Source: JAUVPB01 sp965223695
GTDB taxonomy: Bacteria; Actinomycetota; Thermoleophilia; Gaiellales; Gaiellaceae
Length of the DNA stretch: 64,000 nucleotides
Direction: 5' to 3'
Assembly (NCBI GenBank): GCA_965223695.1
Contig: CBDCXJ010000034.1
Span: forward strand, 116,806 to 180,805
The position numbers were made by a program, and so were the translations under genes. Positions within the stretch are counted from its first letter, which is position 1. Each line of letters starts with the position of its first letter. Shown here one piece after another: positions 8,824 through 17,845 of the stretch. Below the pieces are notes generated by a model. That model was not told the origin of the DNA. It made no database searches and was given only the letters and a program-made list of their open reading frames with translations.

Positions 8824-9216
8824 ATGCTCGAACCGCTCCTGCCAGCCGGTGCGCCCGCCCCGTCGGCACCCAGCCACGCCGGGCGGACACAGCCCACAAC
8901 CCGCCAGGTTCCCCCCGGTGAGTCGTTCGGCGCGCTGCTCGAGAAGAAGCTCGCTGACGTCGGGAGGCTCCAGTTCAGCTCGCACGCGCTGCAGCGAATC
9001 GAACGCCGCGGCATCGAGCTGGAGCCGGCGACGATCGCACGGCTGGAGGTCGGCACCGCACGTGCCGCCGCCAAGGGAGCGAGGGACTCGCTCGTCCTCG
9101 TCGACGAGACCGCGTTCATGGTCTCGGTCAAGAACAACACGGTCGTGACGGCCGTGGGCAGAGAGCACATGCGCGAGCAGGTGTTCACCAACATCGACAG
9201 CGTGGCAATCGCCTAG
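8824..9216 (+). CDS. Flagellar operon protein (TIGR02530-like)
   Basis: This 130-residue protein matches the small flagellar operon protein family found between flgD and flgE in Gram-positive bacteria. The diagnostic run is LQFSSHALQRIERRGIELEP, followed by SLVLVDETAFMVSVKNNTVV and a C-terminal VFTNIDSVAIA. Its exact role is unknown; the family is tied to hook assembly by context. The N-terminal 35 residues are proline-rich and variable. Confidence 0.85.
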   Translation: MLEPLLPAGAPAPSAPSHAGRTQPTTRQVPPGESFGALLEKKLADVGRLQFSSHALQRIERRGIELEPATIARLEVGTARAAAKGARDSLVLVDETAFMVSVKNNTVVTAVGREHMREQVFTNIDSVAIA

Positions 9217-9300
9217 CACCTGGCTCACGCCTAGCAGTCACCAACGCCATCGCCGGACCTCGCATCGAGGAGGCGACGGCCGAAAGGAGCAACGACCACG

Positions 9301-10140
9301 ATGATGCAAGGAATGTTCGCCGCGATCAGCGGCCTGAGGGTTCACCAGACGATGCTCGATGTCACCGCAAACGACATCGCCAACGTCAACACGATCGGCT
9401 ACAAGTCGGCGCGCACGAGCTTCAAGGACGCGCTCAACCAGATCCAGAGCGGCGCGAGTGCGCCCACCTCCTCACTCGGTGGCGTCAACGCGGTCACCGT
9501 CGGGCTCGGCGTACAGCTGAACTCGATCGACAACCTGATGCAGGCGGGCGCCGTTCAGGCGACCGGTAGCTCGCTCGACGTCGCCGTACAAGGCGACGGC
9601 ATGTTCCGCGTCGCGACGCACGACGGGGCGACGTTCGGCGAGATCATGTTCACCCGTGCGGGCAACTTCACGCGCGACTCGGTCGGCGACATGGTCACGC
9701 CCGAGGGCTACTACGTGGTCGGATACACGCTCGACGCCGCTGGCGCGCCGACGACAACCGAGACGAAGATCACCATTCCGCCGACAGCCGCGTCGATCTC
9801 GATCGGCCAGGACGGCATCGTCAGTGCGATCGACTCGGCCGGCGCGGTCACTGGAATCGCCGCGCTCACACTGGCGAAGTTCCCGAACGACTAGGGCCTC
9901 GAGCGGATCTCGGGCAACCGATTCCGCATGTCGAACAACTCGGGGGCCGAGGTGGCTGGAACGCCTGGTGACACGAATGGCCTCGGTGTTCTCATCCCTG
10001 GCTCGATCGAAATGTCGAACGTCGACCTTGCCAACGAGTTCACCGACCTCATCAGTGCCCAGCGCGGGTTCCAGGCCAACAGCCGGATCATCTCCACAGC
10101 CGACGAAATGCTCCTCGAGTTGGTGAACCTCAAGCGCTAA
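9301..10140 (+). pseudogene. flgE: FlgE flagellar hook protein interrupted by an in-frame amber codon
   Basis: FlgE is the hook subunit. Residues 1-197 give a normal start (ISGLRVHQTMLDVTANDIAN) and D1 core, ending in LTLAKFPND. A TAG at 9892-9894 then interrupts, and the same frame continues without a shift as GLERISGNRFRMSNNSG, the usual continuation in FlgE, through VDLANEFTDLISAQRGFQAN to ELVNLKR. Read through, the protein is 279 residues, complete and short. The expected residue at the stop is probably Gln (CAG to TAG). As it stands only a hookless N-terminal fragment would be made. An AAGGAG site precedes the ATGATG start. Confidence 0.9.
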
Positions 10141-10236
10141 TCCCTAAAGAGCCACCCAAACGAACCGAATAGGACGACGCAGAACCACCGCACTAAAACC
10201 GAATCGAAGCACAACCGATTCGCACGACACCGAGCT

Positions 10237-10264
10237 GGTGGCGGCGGGCTCCCCCGTCGCCACC
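10237..10264 (+). terminator. GC hairpin between flgE and flbD
   Basis: GGTGGCG at 10237-10243 pairs with CGCCACC at 10257-10263 around a G/C-rich loop, followed shortly by TTTT at 10271. It could be an intra-operon terminator or attenuator. The flbD ribosome site starts just after it, so it may also affect flbD translation. Confidence 0.45.
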
Positions 10265-10284
10265 ACCTCATTTTGGAGGCGCTA

Positions 10285-10521
10285 GTGATTCTCGTCCACA
10301 GGCTGACCCAGCCCGACAAGCCCGTCTATCTCAACTCCGAGCACATCCAGACAGTCGAGACGACACCCGACACCGTGGTGACGCTCGAGAACGGGCAGAA
10401 GCTGGTGGTGGCCGAGACAGCTGAGGAACTCGTCGAGCGCGTGTTTACGTGGCGCTCGCGGCTTCTCCAGGGCTCGCTCAACGTCCTGCCGGCCGCGGCC
10501 GCGGCCGGACACGGTCGCTAG
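10285..10521 (+). CDS. flbD: FlbD/SwrD-like flagellar protein
   Basis: This is a 78-residue member of the FlbD (SwrD) family of small flagellar proteins found between the hook and stator genes; in Bacillus SwrD raises motor power. The body fits the family: ILVHRLTQPDKPVYLNSEHI, then ETTPDTVVTLENGQKLVVAE and the EELVERV helix. I chose GTG 10285 because GGAGG lies 5 bases upstream and the protein then starts MILVHRL as usual. The position directly before motA agrees. Confidence 0.85.
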   Translation: MILVHRLTQPDKPVYLNSEHIQTVETTPDTVVTLENGQKLVVAETAEELVERVFTWRSRLLQGSLNVLPAAAAAGHGR

Positions 10522-10644
10522 CGCGGTACCCCGTCTATCCGGTGCGGCTCAATAGCGGCCGCCGTCTGACGATTACCTACTCACTAGCGGGTAGTTCCGA
10601 GTGGCCAAGGAAGGCTGCCGTATGACCGAAGGATCGGACTCCAG

Positions 10645-11469
10645 ATGAAGCAAACGACGGCGATCGGCATCGCTTTTACTGGCGTTGCGGCAATGATGGC
10701 CGTGATTCTCGAAGGCGGGAATCCGATGGCGTTCATCAATATTCCGGCCTTCTCGGTAGTGATCGGCGGCACGTTGGGCGTCTGCCTGGCAGGCCAGGGC
10801 ATCGAAAAGACAAAGGCGATCCCCAAGCTGTTCATCATCGCCGTCAAGGGCATCACGCCGGACATGCGCGGCATGATGAACAAGATGGTTGGCGTCGCCG
10901 AGAAGGCGCGCCGCGATGGCTTGCTGGCGCTCGAGTCAGACCTCAAGGAAATCGACGACGAGTACGCCCGCAAGGGCCTGCAGCTCGTTGTCGACGGAGC
11001 CGACTCAGAGGTCGTCCAGGGGATGATGGAGTCGGAGCTCGACAACATGGAGAAGCGACACGCGGCCGGCGAGAACGTATGGCGCACTGCAGGCGGTTTC
11101 GGCCCGACGCTCGGCATCCTCGGCACGGTCATGAGTCTGGTGCACGTGCTCGAGAACCTCGACGACCCGGGCGGACTCGGCCACGCGATCGCCGGCGCCT
11201 TCATCGCGACGCTCTACGGCGTCGGCAGCGCCAACGTCTTCTGCTTTCCAGTAGCGAACCGCCTCAAGGAGCTCTCTGCCGACGAGGCCCATTACCGCGA
11301 GATGGTCATGGAGGCCGTGCTCGCGGTACAGGCCGGCGAGAACCCGCGCCTGCTCGGTGAGCGGCTCGAGACCTTCCTGCCGCCGGCCGAGCGCGGCGAA
11401 GAAGCGGCTGCGAAGGCGAAGGGCTCGGCGGGGACAGCTGATGCCTCGGCAGCTGAGGCGACTGCCTAA
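10645..11469 (+). CDS. motA: MotA stator subunit (proton channel)
   Basis: MotA is the membrane stator protein that surrounds MotB and pushes on FliG. The 274-residue product has four membrane segments, a cytoplasmic loop containing ARRDGLLALESDLKEIDDEY, and the conserved GPTLGILGTVMSLVHVLENL segment near residue 153. It appears intact, with an alanine-rich C-terminal tail. The stop overlaps the motB ATG (TAATGG). No strong ribosome site is seen upstream of its ATG. Confidence 0.95.
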   Translation: MKQTTAIGIAFTGVAAMMAVILEGGNPMAFINIPAFSVVIGGTLGVCLAGQGIEKTKAIPKLFIIAVKGITPDMRGMMNKMVGVAEKARRDGLLALESDLKEIDDEYARKGLQLVVDGADSEVVQGMMESELDNMEKRHAAGENVWRTAGGFGPTLGILGTVMSLVHVLENLDDPGGLGHAIAGAFIATLYGVGSANVFCFPVANRLKELSADEAHYREMVMEAVLAVQAGENPRLLGERLETFLPPAERGEEAAAKAKGSAGTADASAAEATA

Positions 11470-12248
11470 TGGCTCGTCGCAAGAAGGGACACGCCGAGGC
11501 TCACAACGACGAGCGTTGGCTGCTCACCTACGCCGACCTGATCACCCTGCTGATGGCCCTCTTCATCGTTATGTGGGCGATCTCGACGGTCAACAACGAC
11601 AAGTTCGACGAGCTGTCGAAGTCGCTCTCGGACGCGTTCAGCGGGAAGGTGTTGACCGGCTCGAGCAGCGTGTTCGGGGGCGGTGGTGGCGAGAGCACGG
11701 TCAGCCCGATCCTGTCGGCGCCCATCGTCGGCGAGATCAGTCAAGAGGCGACGAGCGAGGATCTCGCCGAGGCCGCCGTGGCACGGGTCGAGGGAGCTGC
11801 GGCGCAGGACAGCGCAGGCGTGCGCGAGCAGGAGAGCCTCGAGAATCTCAAGCGCCAGATCGACGATCTGGCCCAGCAGGCGGGCCTCGAGCGCAGGCTG
11901 AGCGCAACGATAGACGAGCGCGGTCTCGCGATCCGAATCCTGCCTGACAAGACGCTCTTCGACCCCGGGCAGGCCGACCTGCGAGCGGACGCGGTCCCCG
12001 TCCTGGAGAAGATCACTAGGTTCGTCACAGAGATCGAGGGCAAAAACCCCGTACGCGTCGAGGGGAACACCGACAGCGTTCCGATCTCGACGTCCCAGTT
12101 CCGCAACAACTGGGAGCTCTCGACGGGTCGCGCCGTGACCGTTCTCTCGGAGGAGGAAGATGTGCCGTCGCCGGGCGGCGGAGGCACTGGTGGACATCCG
12201 GAACGCTCGTCAGGATGGTCGCGGGCCTCGCCGTCGTACTGGCCGTGA
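11469..12248 (+). pseudogene. motB: MotB stator subunit, C-terminal peptidoglycan-binding domain truncated
   Basis: MotB anchors the stator to peptidoglycan. The N terminus is normal: a single membrane helix with the proton-binding Asp at about residue 23 (LLTYADLITLLMALFIVMWA). The OmpA-like domain starts near residue 157 (ILPDKTLFDPGQADLRADA), reaches NNWELSTGRAVTVL near residue 225, and then turns into a Gly/Pro/Ser-rich out-of-family tail. The second half of the OmpA domain, including the RLSAAGYG-type region and the final NRRVEI-type strand, is missing. The break sits directly against fliO, which points to a deletion. Confidence 0.85.
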
Positions 12249-12574
12249 TCTACGGCGTCTACTGGCTGCTCAGATCGCAGCGACGCTCGAAGGGCTTGCA
12301 GAGCGACGAGCGAATCGGCGTCCTCGCCACCACGACGCTTGCGCCGAACCGAACGCTTCACCTGATCCGCGTCGGCGACGAGCTCATGCTCGTCGGGGCC
12401 GCCGAGAACTCGATCTCGCCGATTCGGAGCTATTCGGCAGAGGAGGCGGCGGCTCTCGAGCAACAGCTCGAGCTGGCGGCCGACTCGGCGTTCACGCCCC
12501 TCGACGCCGACCCTGACCGGCACGTGATCACCCGCTTCGCCGAGGAGATGCGCAGGAGGACGATCCGCGAGTGA
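12215..12574 (+). CDS. fliO: FliO export gate assembly protein (N-terminal end uncertain)
   Basis: FliO helps assemble the FliP ring of the export gate. The product has one membrane helix (VAGLAVVLAVIYGVYWLL), then a basic turn and a small beta domain (LAPNRTLHLIRVGDELMLVG). The frame stays open back to about 12161 and reads WWTSGTLVRM before the first Met, which suggests the native start was further upstream and has been lost in the motB-fliO junction. The stop overlaps fliP (GTGATG). Confidence 0.8.
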   Translation: MVAGLAVVLAVIYGVYWLLRSQRRSKGLQSDERIGVLATTTLAPNRTLHLIRVGDELMLVGAAENSISPIRSYSAEEAAALEQQLELAADSAFTPLDADPDRHVITRFAEEMRRRTIRE

Positions 12575-13266
12575 TGCTCTCCCAGGTTCGGATCGAGGGT
12601 CTGCCCGACCTCGGGGGGTCGCCCTCTATTCAGGTGCTGGTGCTCCTGACCCTGGTGACGATCCTCCCCGGGCTCCTCCTCACCGTCACCGGCTTCACGC
12701 GACCATTCCTGCTTGCGATCGATCGAATCCTGATCGTCCTCGGGTTCATCAGGAACGCACTCGGCACGCCGACGATGCCGCCCAACCAGGTCCTCGTCGG
12801 CATCGCCTTCTTCCTGACGCTGTTCGTGATGGGCCCAACCTTCACACAGGTGCACAAGGACGCGATCAAGCCGTTCATGAACGACAAGATCACCCAGCAA
12901 GAGGCGGTCAACCGCGGTCTCGAGCCGATCCGCGGCTTCATGTTCAAGCAGACGCGCAACTCGGAGCTTGGGCTGTTCGTCAAGCTCGCGAAGGAAGAGC
13001 GACCCGAGACTCGTGCCGACGTCCCGACGCGCGTGCTCATCCCCGCCTTCGTCCTGTCCGAGCTGAAGACGGCGTTTCAGATCGGGTTTCTGATCTTCGT
13101 TCCATTCCTGATCATCGACATGGTCGTCGCCTCGACGCTCATGTCAATGGGAATGATGATGCTGCCGCCGATCCTGATCTCGCTGCCGTTCAAGGTGCTC
13201 CTGTTCGTGCTGGTCGACGGCTGGCATCTCGTCGTCGAGTCGATCGTCAACTCGTTCAACGCATGA
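12571..13266 (+). CDS. fliP: FliP flagellar export gate protein
   Basis: FliP is the main pore subunit of the type III export gate. The 231-residue product has the conserved RNALGTPTMPPNQVLVGIAF segment, the loop PIRGFMFKQTRNSELGLF, and the C-terminal helices (PAFVLSELKTAFQIGFLIFV; SMGMMMLPPILISLPFKVLL). Between FTR and ILIVLGF, near residues 44-51, there are 8 extra residues (PFLLAIDR) compared with the usual FTR(I/V)xIVL(S/G)F motif. It is otherwise complete. The start GTG 12571 overlaps fliO. Confidence 0.95.
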   Translation: MMLSQVRIEGLPDLGGSPSIQVLVLLTLVTILPGLLLTVTGFTRPFLLAIDRILIVLGFIRNALGTPTMPPNQVLVGIAFFLTLFVMGPTFTQVHKDAIKPFMNDKITQQEAVNRGLEPIRGFMFKQTRNSELGLFVKLAKEERPETRADVPTRVLIPAFVLSELKTAFQIGFLIFVPFLIIDMVVASTLMSMGMMMLPPILISLPFKVLLFVLVDGWHLVVESIVNSFNA

Positions 13267-13294
13267 GCACCGTTGACCGCTCGGTGGTGAACGC

Positions 13295-13567
13295 GTGAGC
13301 TCCGACGCCGTCTCGGGAATCCTCGTCGACGCGCTTGTCGTGACGTTCAAGGTCGCAATGCCGTTCCTCGGCGCCGGCCTCGTCGTCGGGTTGCTGATCT
13401 CGATCTTCCAGGCGGTGACCCAGATCCAGGAGATGACGCTCTCGTTCATCCCCAAGATCATCGTGACGGCCGTCGTGCTCGTGGTGGCCGGGCCGTGGAT
13501 GCTCAATCAGATGCTCGCCTACACGCGCGACATCTTCACGAGCATTCCGACAATCGTGGGCATGTGA
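13295..13567 (+). CDS. fliQ: FliQ flagellar export gate protein
   Basis: FliQ is the small two-helix export gate subunit. The 90-residue product carries the canonical GLVVGLLISIFQAVTQIQEM run, then LSFIPKIIVTAVVLVVAGPW and a C-terminal amphipathic end. It starts at GTG 13295, 28 bases after fliP. Length is exactly as expected. Confidence 0.95.
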   Translation: MSSDAVSGILVDALVVTFKVAMPFLGAGLVVGLLISIFQAVTQIQEMTLSFIPKIIVTAVVLVVAGPWMLNQMLAYTRDIFTSIPTIVGM

Positions 13568-13589
13568 CGGCCAGAGCGCGGAGCTTCGC

Positions 13590-14369
13590 TTGACGATCAC
13601 GCTCCCCGAGATCGCGGGCGCCCAGGTGCTCGCGTTCCTGCTCGTCGTCACCCGCATCGGGGGTCTCTTCGTGTTCGCGCCCATCTTCTCTTCGAATCTG
13701 ATCCCGCGACAGGCGAAGGCAGTGGCGGCGGGCGCGATCGCCCTACCCATTACTCCGGTGGTTGCTGGTGGCGTCGAGGTGCCAGCTCACGTCCTGGAAA
13801 CGGCGCTGATGATCGGCCGCGAGATGATCGTCGGGCTCGGGTTCGCGTTTGCAATCGGCGTCCTGGTCGCGGCGATCCAGATGGGCGCGGGCCTGCTCGA
13901 CACGGTCGTCGGCTTCTCGTTCGCGGCGCTCGTCGACCCGATCACGCAGATCCCGAGCGCGGTCTTCGGTCGCCTGTACGCGATGTTCGCGGTGCTGGTG
14001 CTGGTCGTCGCGGGCGGCGACCACGTGATGATCTCGGGCCTCGTCAGCACCTACGACGTGGTGCCGCTCGGAGCGTTTCCGAGCTTCGAGAGCCTCGGGG
14101 CCCTCGCGGCCGACGGGTTCGGCCGGGTCTTCGTGATCGGCCTCGAGGTGGCGGGACCGGTGTTGATTGCGCTCGTTCTCGTGACCTCGGGCCTCGGGCT
14201 CGTGGCGCGCACGGTGCCTCAGGCCAACGTCTTCATCCTCGGAATCCCCGCCCAGATCCTTGTCGCGCTCGCGACGATCGCCGCGACCCTCCCCTTCGTC
14301 GCGCGCTACGTGAGCACCGAGCTCGAGCAGTCGGTTCTGGTCGGCTTGCGCGCGCTCGGACTCGGATAG
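13590..14369 (+). CDS. fliR: FliR flagellar export gate protein
   Basis: FliR is the single-copy cap of the FliPQR export gate. The 259-residue product has six hydrophobic segments and family landmarks (VVTRIGGLFVFAPIFSS near the N terminus, PRQAKAVAAGAIAL, and GLVARTVPQANVFILGIPAQ near the C terminus). TTG 13590 is used because it precedes the first membrane helix at the usual distance. It sits between fliQ and flhB as in most flagellar loci. Confidence 0.94.
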   Translation: MTITLPEIAGAQVLAFLLVVTRIGGLFVFAPIFSSNLIPRQAKAVAAGAIALPITPVVAGGVEVPAHVLETALMIGREMIVGLGFAFAIGVLVAAIQMGAGLLDTVVGFSFAALVDPITQIPSAVFGRLYAMFAVLVLVVAGGDHVMISGLVSTYDVVPLGAFPSFESLGALAADGFGRVFVIGLEVAGPVLIALVLVTSGLGLVARTVPQANVFILGIPAQILVALATIAATLPFVARYVSTELEQSVLVGLRALGLG

Positions 14370-14384
14370 CCGTCGGCGGCAGCG

Positions 14385-15584
14385 ATGGCCGAGTCAGCCA
14401 ACAAGACAGAGAAACCCACACCGAAACGGCGCAAAGAGGAGCGCGACAAGGGCCAGGTCGCCCGCACGCAGGACCTCGCCCCGGCAATCGGCCTGCTCGC
14501 GACGCTCGGCACGCTCGCGGTGCTCGGCCCGCGCATGCTCGAGGCGATTGAGGACCTGGTCAGGCGTGGTCTTGCGCAGGCTGGCGACCCTGGTCTGGCA
14601 ACACAGGAGGGGCTGACCGATGCGATCGGCTGGACGGGCGGCGATCTCGTCCGGATCGTCGGCCCGATCGCCGCGGTCGCGATCGTTGCCGGCGTGCTGG
14701 CAAACGTCGCCCAGGTGGGCCTGAAGCTGACCCCGAAGGCGGCGAAGCCGAACTTCAAGAAGCTCAACCCGATCTCGGGCGTCAAGCGCATCTTCGGGGT
14801 GCATCTGCTCATCGAAACCTTCAAGACGATTGCGAAAGCAGCAGTCGTCAGCCTCGTCGTCTTTTTCGCCGTCTGGCCGAGCCTTCCAGAGCTCGGCGCT
14901 CTCGTCGGCCTCCCTCCCTCGGACCTGATCGCGAGGCTCGGACGCCAGATCATCTCGATCGCGATTCGCGCGAGCGTCGCGTTCTTCGTGCTTGCGATCG
15001 CCGACTTCTTCGTGCAGCGCTGGCGACACGAGAAGCAGCTGAAGATGAGCAAGGACGAGGTCAAGCGCGAGGGTCGCGACAGCGATGTCTCGCCCGAGCT
15101 CAAGGGCCAGATCCGCAAGAAACAGGCCGAGGGTGTCCGCACCCGAATGCTTGCCGAGGTGCTGACGGCCGACGTCGTGGTCACCAACCCGACCCACTAC
15201 GCGGTGGCGCTGCGCTACGAGGGCCAGGTCGCCGCGCCCGAGGTGGTCGCGAAGGGGATCGATCTGGTCGCCAAGTCGATTAGGGAGATCGCCGAGGAGC
15301 ACAACGTGCCCGTCCTCTCGAACCCGCCGCTCGCCCGAGCGCTGTATCACGAGGTCGAGCTGGGGCAACAGATCCCCGAGCACTTTTTCCAGGCAGTTGC
15401 CGAGGTGCTCGCCTTCGTGTACCGCACGGCCGGTAAGGCGGCTGAGCGGGCGCGGGCAGCTACCCGGGCGCTCGGGCCGGCGCCGGCTGCCCAGCCGCCT
15501 GCCGCTCCCGCGCTCGAGCCTGGAGCGCCGCCCAGGCCGCCTGGCAGACCGCCTGGCCAACCGCCGGCGCAGGCCGCCTCGTAG
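14385..15584 (+). CDS. flhB: FlhB export gate protein and substrate-specificity switch
   Basis: FlhB controls the switch from hook to filament export. The 399-residue product has a basic N terminus (KTEKPTPKRRKEERDKGQVA), four membrane segments, and a cytoplasmic domain with the self-cleavage site NPTHYAVAL near residue 268. The last 50 residues are a proline/alanine-rich extension (PPGRPPGQPPAQ). FliK, its partner in switching, lies upstream in the same locus. It appears intact. Confidence 0.96.
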   Translation: MAESANKTEKPTPKRRKEERDKGQVARTQDLAPAIGLLATLGTLAVLGPRMLEAIEDLVRRGLAQAGDPGLATQEGLTDAIGWTGGDLVRIVGPIAAVAIVAGVLANVAQVGLKLTPKAAKPNFKKLNPISGVKRIFGVHLLIETFKTIAKAAVVSLVVFFAVWPSLPELGALVGLPPSDLIARLGRQIISIAIRASVAFFVLAIADFFVQRWRHEKQLKMSKDEVKREGRDSDVSPELKGQIRKKQAEGVRTRMLAEVLTADVVVTNPTHYAVALRYEGQVAAPEVVAKGIDLVAKSIREIAEEHNVPVLSNPPLARALYHEVELGQQIPEHFFQAVAEVLAFVYRTAGKAAERARAATRALGPAPAAQPPAAPALEPGAPPRPPGRPPGQPPAQAAS

Positions 15585-15745
15585 CCCATCGTGCCACGAT
15601 TTCGATCACCTCAACCCCCCCTCCTCCAGGTCGATTACCGGATGGCAGTGCGGCATTGGTCGTCCCCCCGCACCTGGTCCCTCGGCGGTCGCATGGCCGG
15701 AGTCGCCCCTGCCCGTGATCACAAGCGCAGCGGAGGACACTAGGC

Positions 15746-17845
15746 GTGGCCGGGCTGCTCAGGAAACTCCTCGGCTACAGCGACATGGCGGCGGCGATCG
15801 TCGTCGTGATGGTCGTGATCATGATGGTCGTCCCGCTGCCGGCGCTGCTGCTGGACATCCTGATCACGGTCAACATCGCCGGCGGCCTCGCGATTCTCGT
15901 CGCGACGATGTACGTGCCGAACGCGCTTGATTTCGCGTCGTTCCCCTCGCTTCTGCTACTCACCACGCTATTCCGGCTGGCGATCAACGTCAGCGTCACG
16001 CGCCTGATCCTGCTCCACGGCGACGCCGGCGACGTCGTCCACGCGTTCGGCAACTTCGTCGTCGGCGGCAACCTGATCGTCGGCCTCGTCATCTTCCTGA
16101 TCCTGGTCGTGATCCAGTTCGTGGTGATCACGCAAGGCGCCGGCCGCGTCGCGGAGGTGGCGGCCCGTTTCACCCTCGACGCCATGCCCGGGAAGCAGAT
16201 GGCGATCGACGCTGACCTGAACCAGGGTCAGATCACGGAGCGCGAGGCCACGGAGCGCCGAGAAGAGATACGCCGCGAGGCCGACTTCTACGGCGCCATG
16301 GACGGCGCGTCGAAGTTTGTCAAGGGTGACGCCATCGCAGGGATCGTGATCGTCGTCGTCAACCTGATCGGCGGCATGGCGGTCGGCGTGCTGCAGCAGG
16401 GCCACTCGGCCGGAGAGGCGGCAGCCAAGTTCTCGATCCTGACGATCGGCGACGGGCTCTCGGCCCAGATCCCGGCACTCCTGATCTCGACCGCGATGGG
16501 CATCATCGTCACGCGCTCGGCGAGCAACGCCGACCTGGGCTCGGACATCACCTACCAGCTGTTCGGGCAGCCACGAGCAACCACGCTTGCCGGCGGAGTG
16601 ATCTGCCTGCTCGCGCTCGTTCCGGGCCTGCCCGCGGTGCCGTTCCTCGCTGTCGGCTCGCTGCTCTTCTTCGCCGGTCGCACTCTCGGCAAGGACCCAA
16701 TCATGCTCAAGCGCAAGCGCGGCAAGGACAAGGAGCGGCCAGAAACAGAGGAGGCGGAGGCGAAACCGCCAGACGGCGCCGTCGGCGCACTCGCGATCGA
16801 CCCGCTCGAGCTCGCGATCGGCTTCGGTCTCGTGCCGCTGGTCGACCAGAACGCGGGCGGATCACTGCTCGCACGCGTCGGTGTCGTCCGCCGTCAGATC
16901 GCCTCGGATCTCGGCATCGTCATCGCACCGGTGCGCATCCATGACGAGGTCGCCCTCGACTCGCACGAGTACGTCGTGCGCGTACGTGGCTCGGAGGTGG
17001 CACGCAGCCGCGTCATTCCCGGCCACGAGATGGCAATGGACCCGGGCGACGCGCTTCCAGGACTCGCCGGCATCCCGACCACGGAGCCAGCGTTCGGCCT
17101 ACCGGCCCTCTGGATCGAGGACGCCGTCCGCGCCGAGGCCGAGGCGCTCGGATACACGGTCGTCGACGCCGAATCGGTCGTCGTCACTCATCTCACAGAG
17201 ACGATCCGCCGGCACGCCGACGAGCTGCTGACGCGAGAGGAAGTCAAGCTGCTGCTCGAGGGCCTCAAGGACCACAACGCGGCCGCCGTTGACGACATCG
17301 TGCCCGAGAAGCTCGGTTACGGCGAGGTGCAGCGTGTCCTCCAGCACCTGCTGCGCGAGGGCGTTTCGATCCGCGACCTTGGAACCATCCTCGAGGCGAT
17401 CGGCGACCGCTCGGCGATCACCCGCGATCCTGGTCTGCTGGCCGAGTACGCACGCCAGGCGCTCGGTCGCACGATCACCGCCGGCTTCGTCGACGAGGAG
17501 CAGACCCTGAACGCGATCTCGCTCGATCCCGAGCTCGAGCAGGAGGTCGCCGAGTCACTCACGCACACCCCGGAAGGAGAGTTCCTGGCCATGGATCCGA
17601 CGCGCGTGCAAGACCTGATCGGCTCGCTCGCAGGCGAGGTCGAACGTGCGACCGGCCTGGGCAAGCGGCCCGTCCTGATCTGCTCGAGCCGTGTCAGGCG
17701 GCACGTCCGTGGTCTTGTCGAGCAAGCGTTCCCGCAGCTGCCCGTCATCTCGTACAACGAGATCATTCCGGGCGTGCGGGTTGAGACCGCCGGCGTCGTG
17801 AGCACGCCAGGCGTAGCGGCAACCACAGGCGCGGTGGCCGTATGA
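15746..17845 (+). CDS. flhA: FlhA export gate protein
   Basis: FlhA forms the nonameric ring of the export gate. The 699-residue product has eight membrane segments in the first 320 residues, including the FHIPEP signature region (PSLLLLTTLFRLAINVSVTR), GAGRVAEVAARFTLDAMPGK and the cytoplasmic loop with REEIRREADFYGAMDGASKF, then a cytoplasmic domain to residue 699. It starts at GTG 15746, 161 bases after flhB; I see no strong promoter in that gap. Its stop overlaps the next gene by 4 bases. Confidence 0.96.
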   Translation: MAGLLRKLLGYSDMAAAIVVVMVVIMMVVPLPALLLDILITVNIAGGLAILVATMYVPNALDFASFPSLLLLTTLFRLAINVSVTRLILLHGDAGDVVHAFGNFVVGGNLIVGLVIFLILVVIQFVVITQGAGRVAEVAARFTLDAMPGKQMAIDADLNQGQITEREATERREEIRREADFYGAMDGASKFVKGDAIAGIVIVVVNLIGGMAVGVLQQGHSAGEAAAKFSILTIGDGLSAQIPALLISTAMGIIVTRSASNADLGSDITYQLFGQPRATTLAGGVICLLALVPGLPAVPFLAVGSLLFFAGRTLGKDPIMLKRKRGKDKERPETEEAEAKPPDGAVGALAIDPLELAIGFGLVPLVDQNAGGSLLARVGVVRRQIASDLGIVIAPVRIHDEVALDSHEYVVRVRGSEVARSRVIPGHEMAMDPGDALPGLAGIPTTEPAFGLPALWIEDAVRAEAEALGYTVVDAESVVVTHLTETIRRHADELLTREEVKLLLEGLKDHNAAAVDDIVPEKLGYGEVQRVLQHLLREGVSIRDLGTILEAIGDRSAITRDPGLLAEYARQALGRTITAGFVDEEQTLNAISLDPELEQEVAESLTHTPEGEFLAMDPTRVQDLIGSLAGEVERATGLGKRPVLICSSRVRRHVRGLVEQAFPQLPVISYNEIIPGVRVETAGVVSTPGVAATTGAVAV

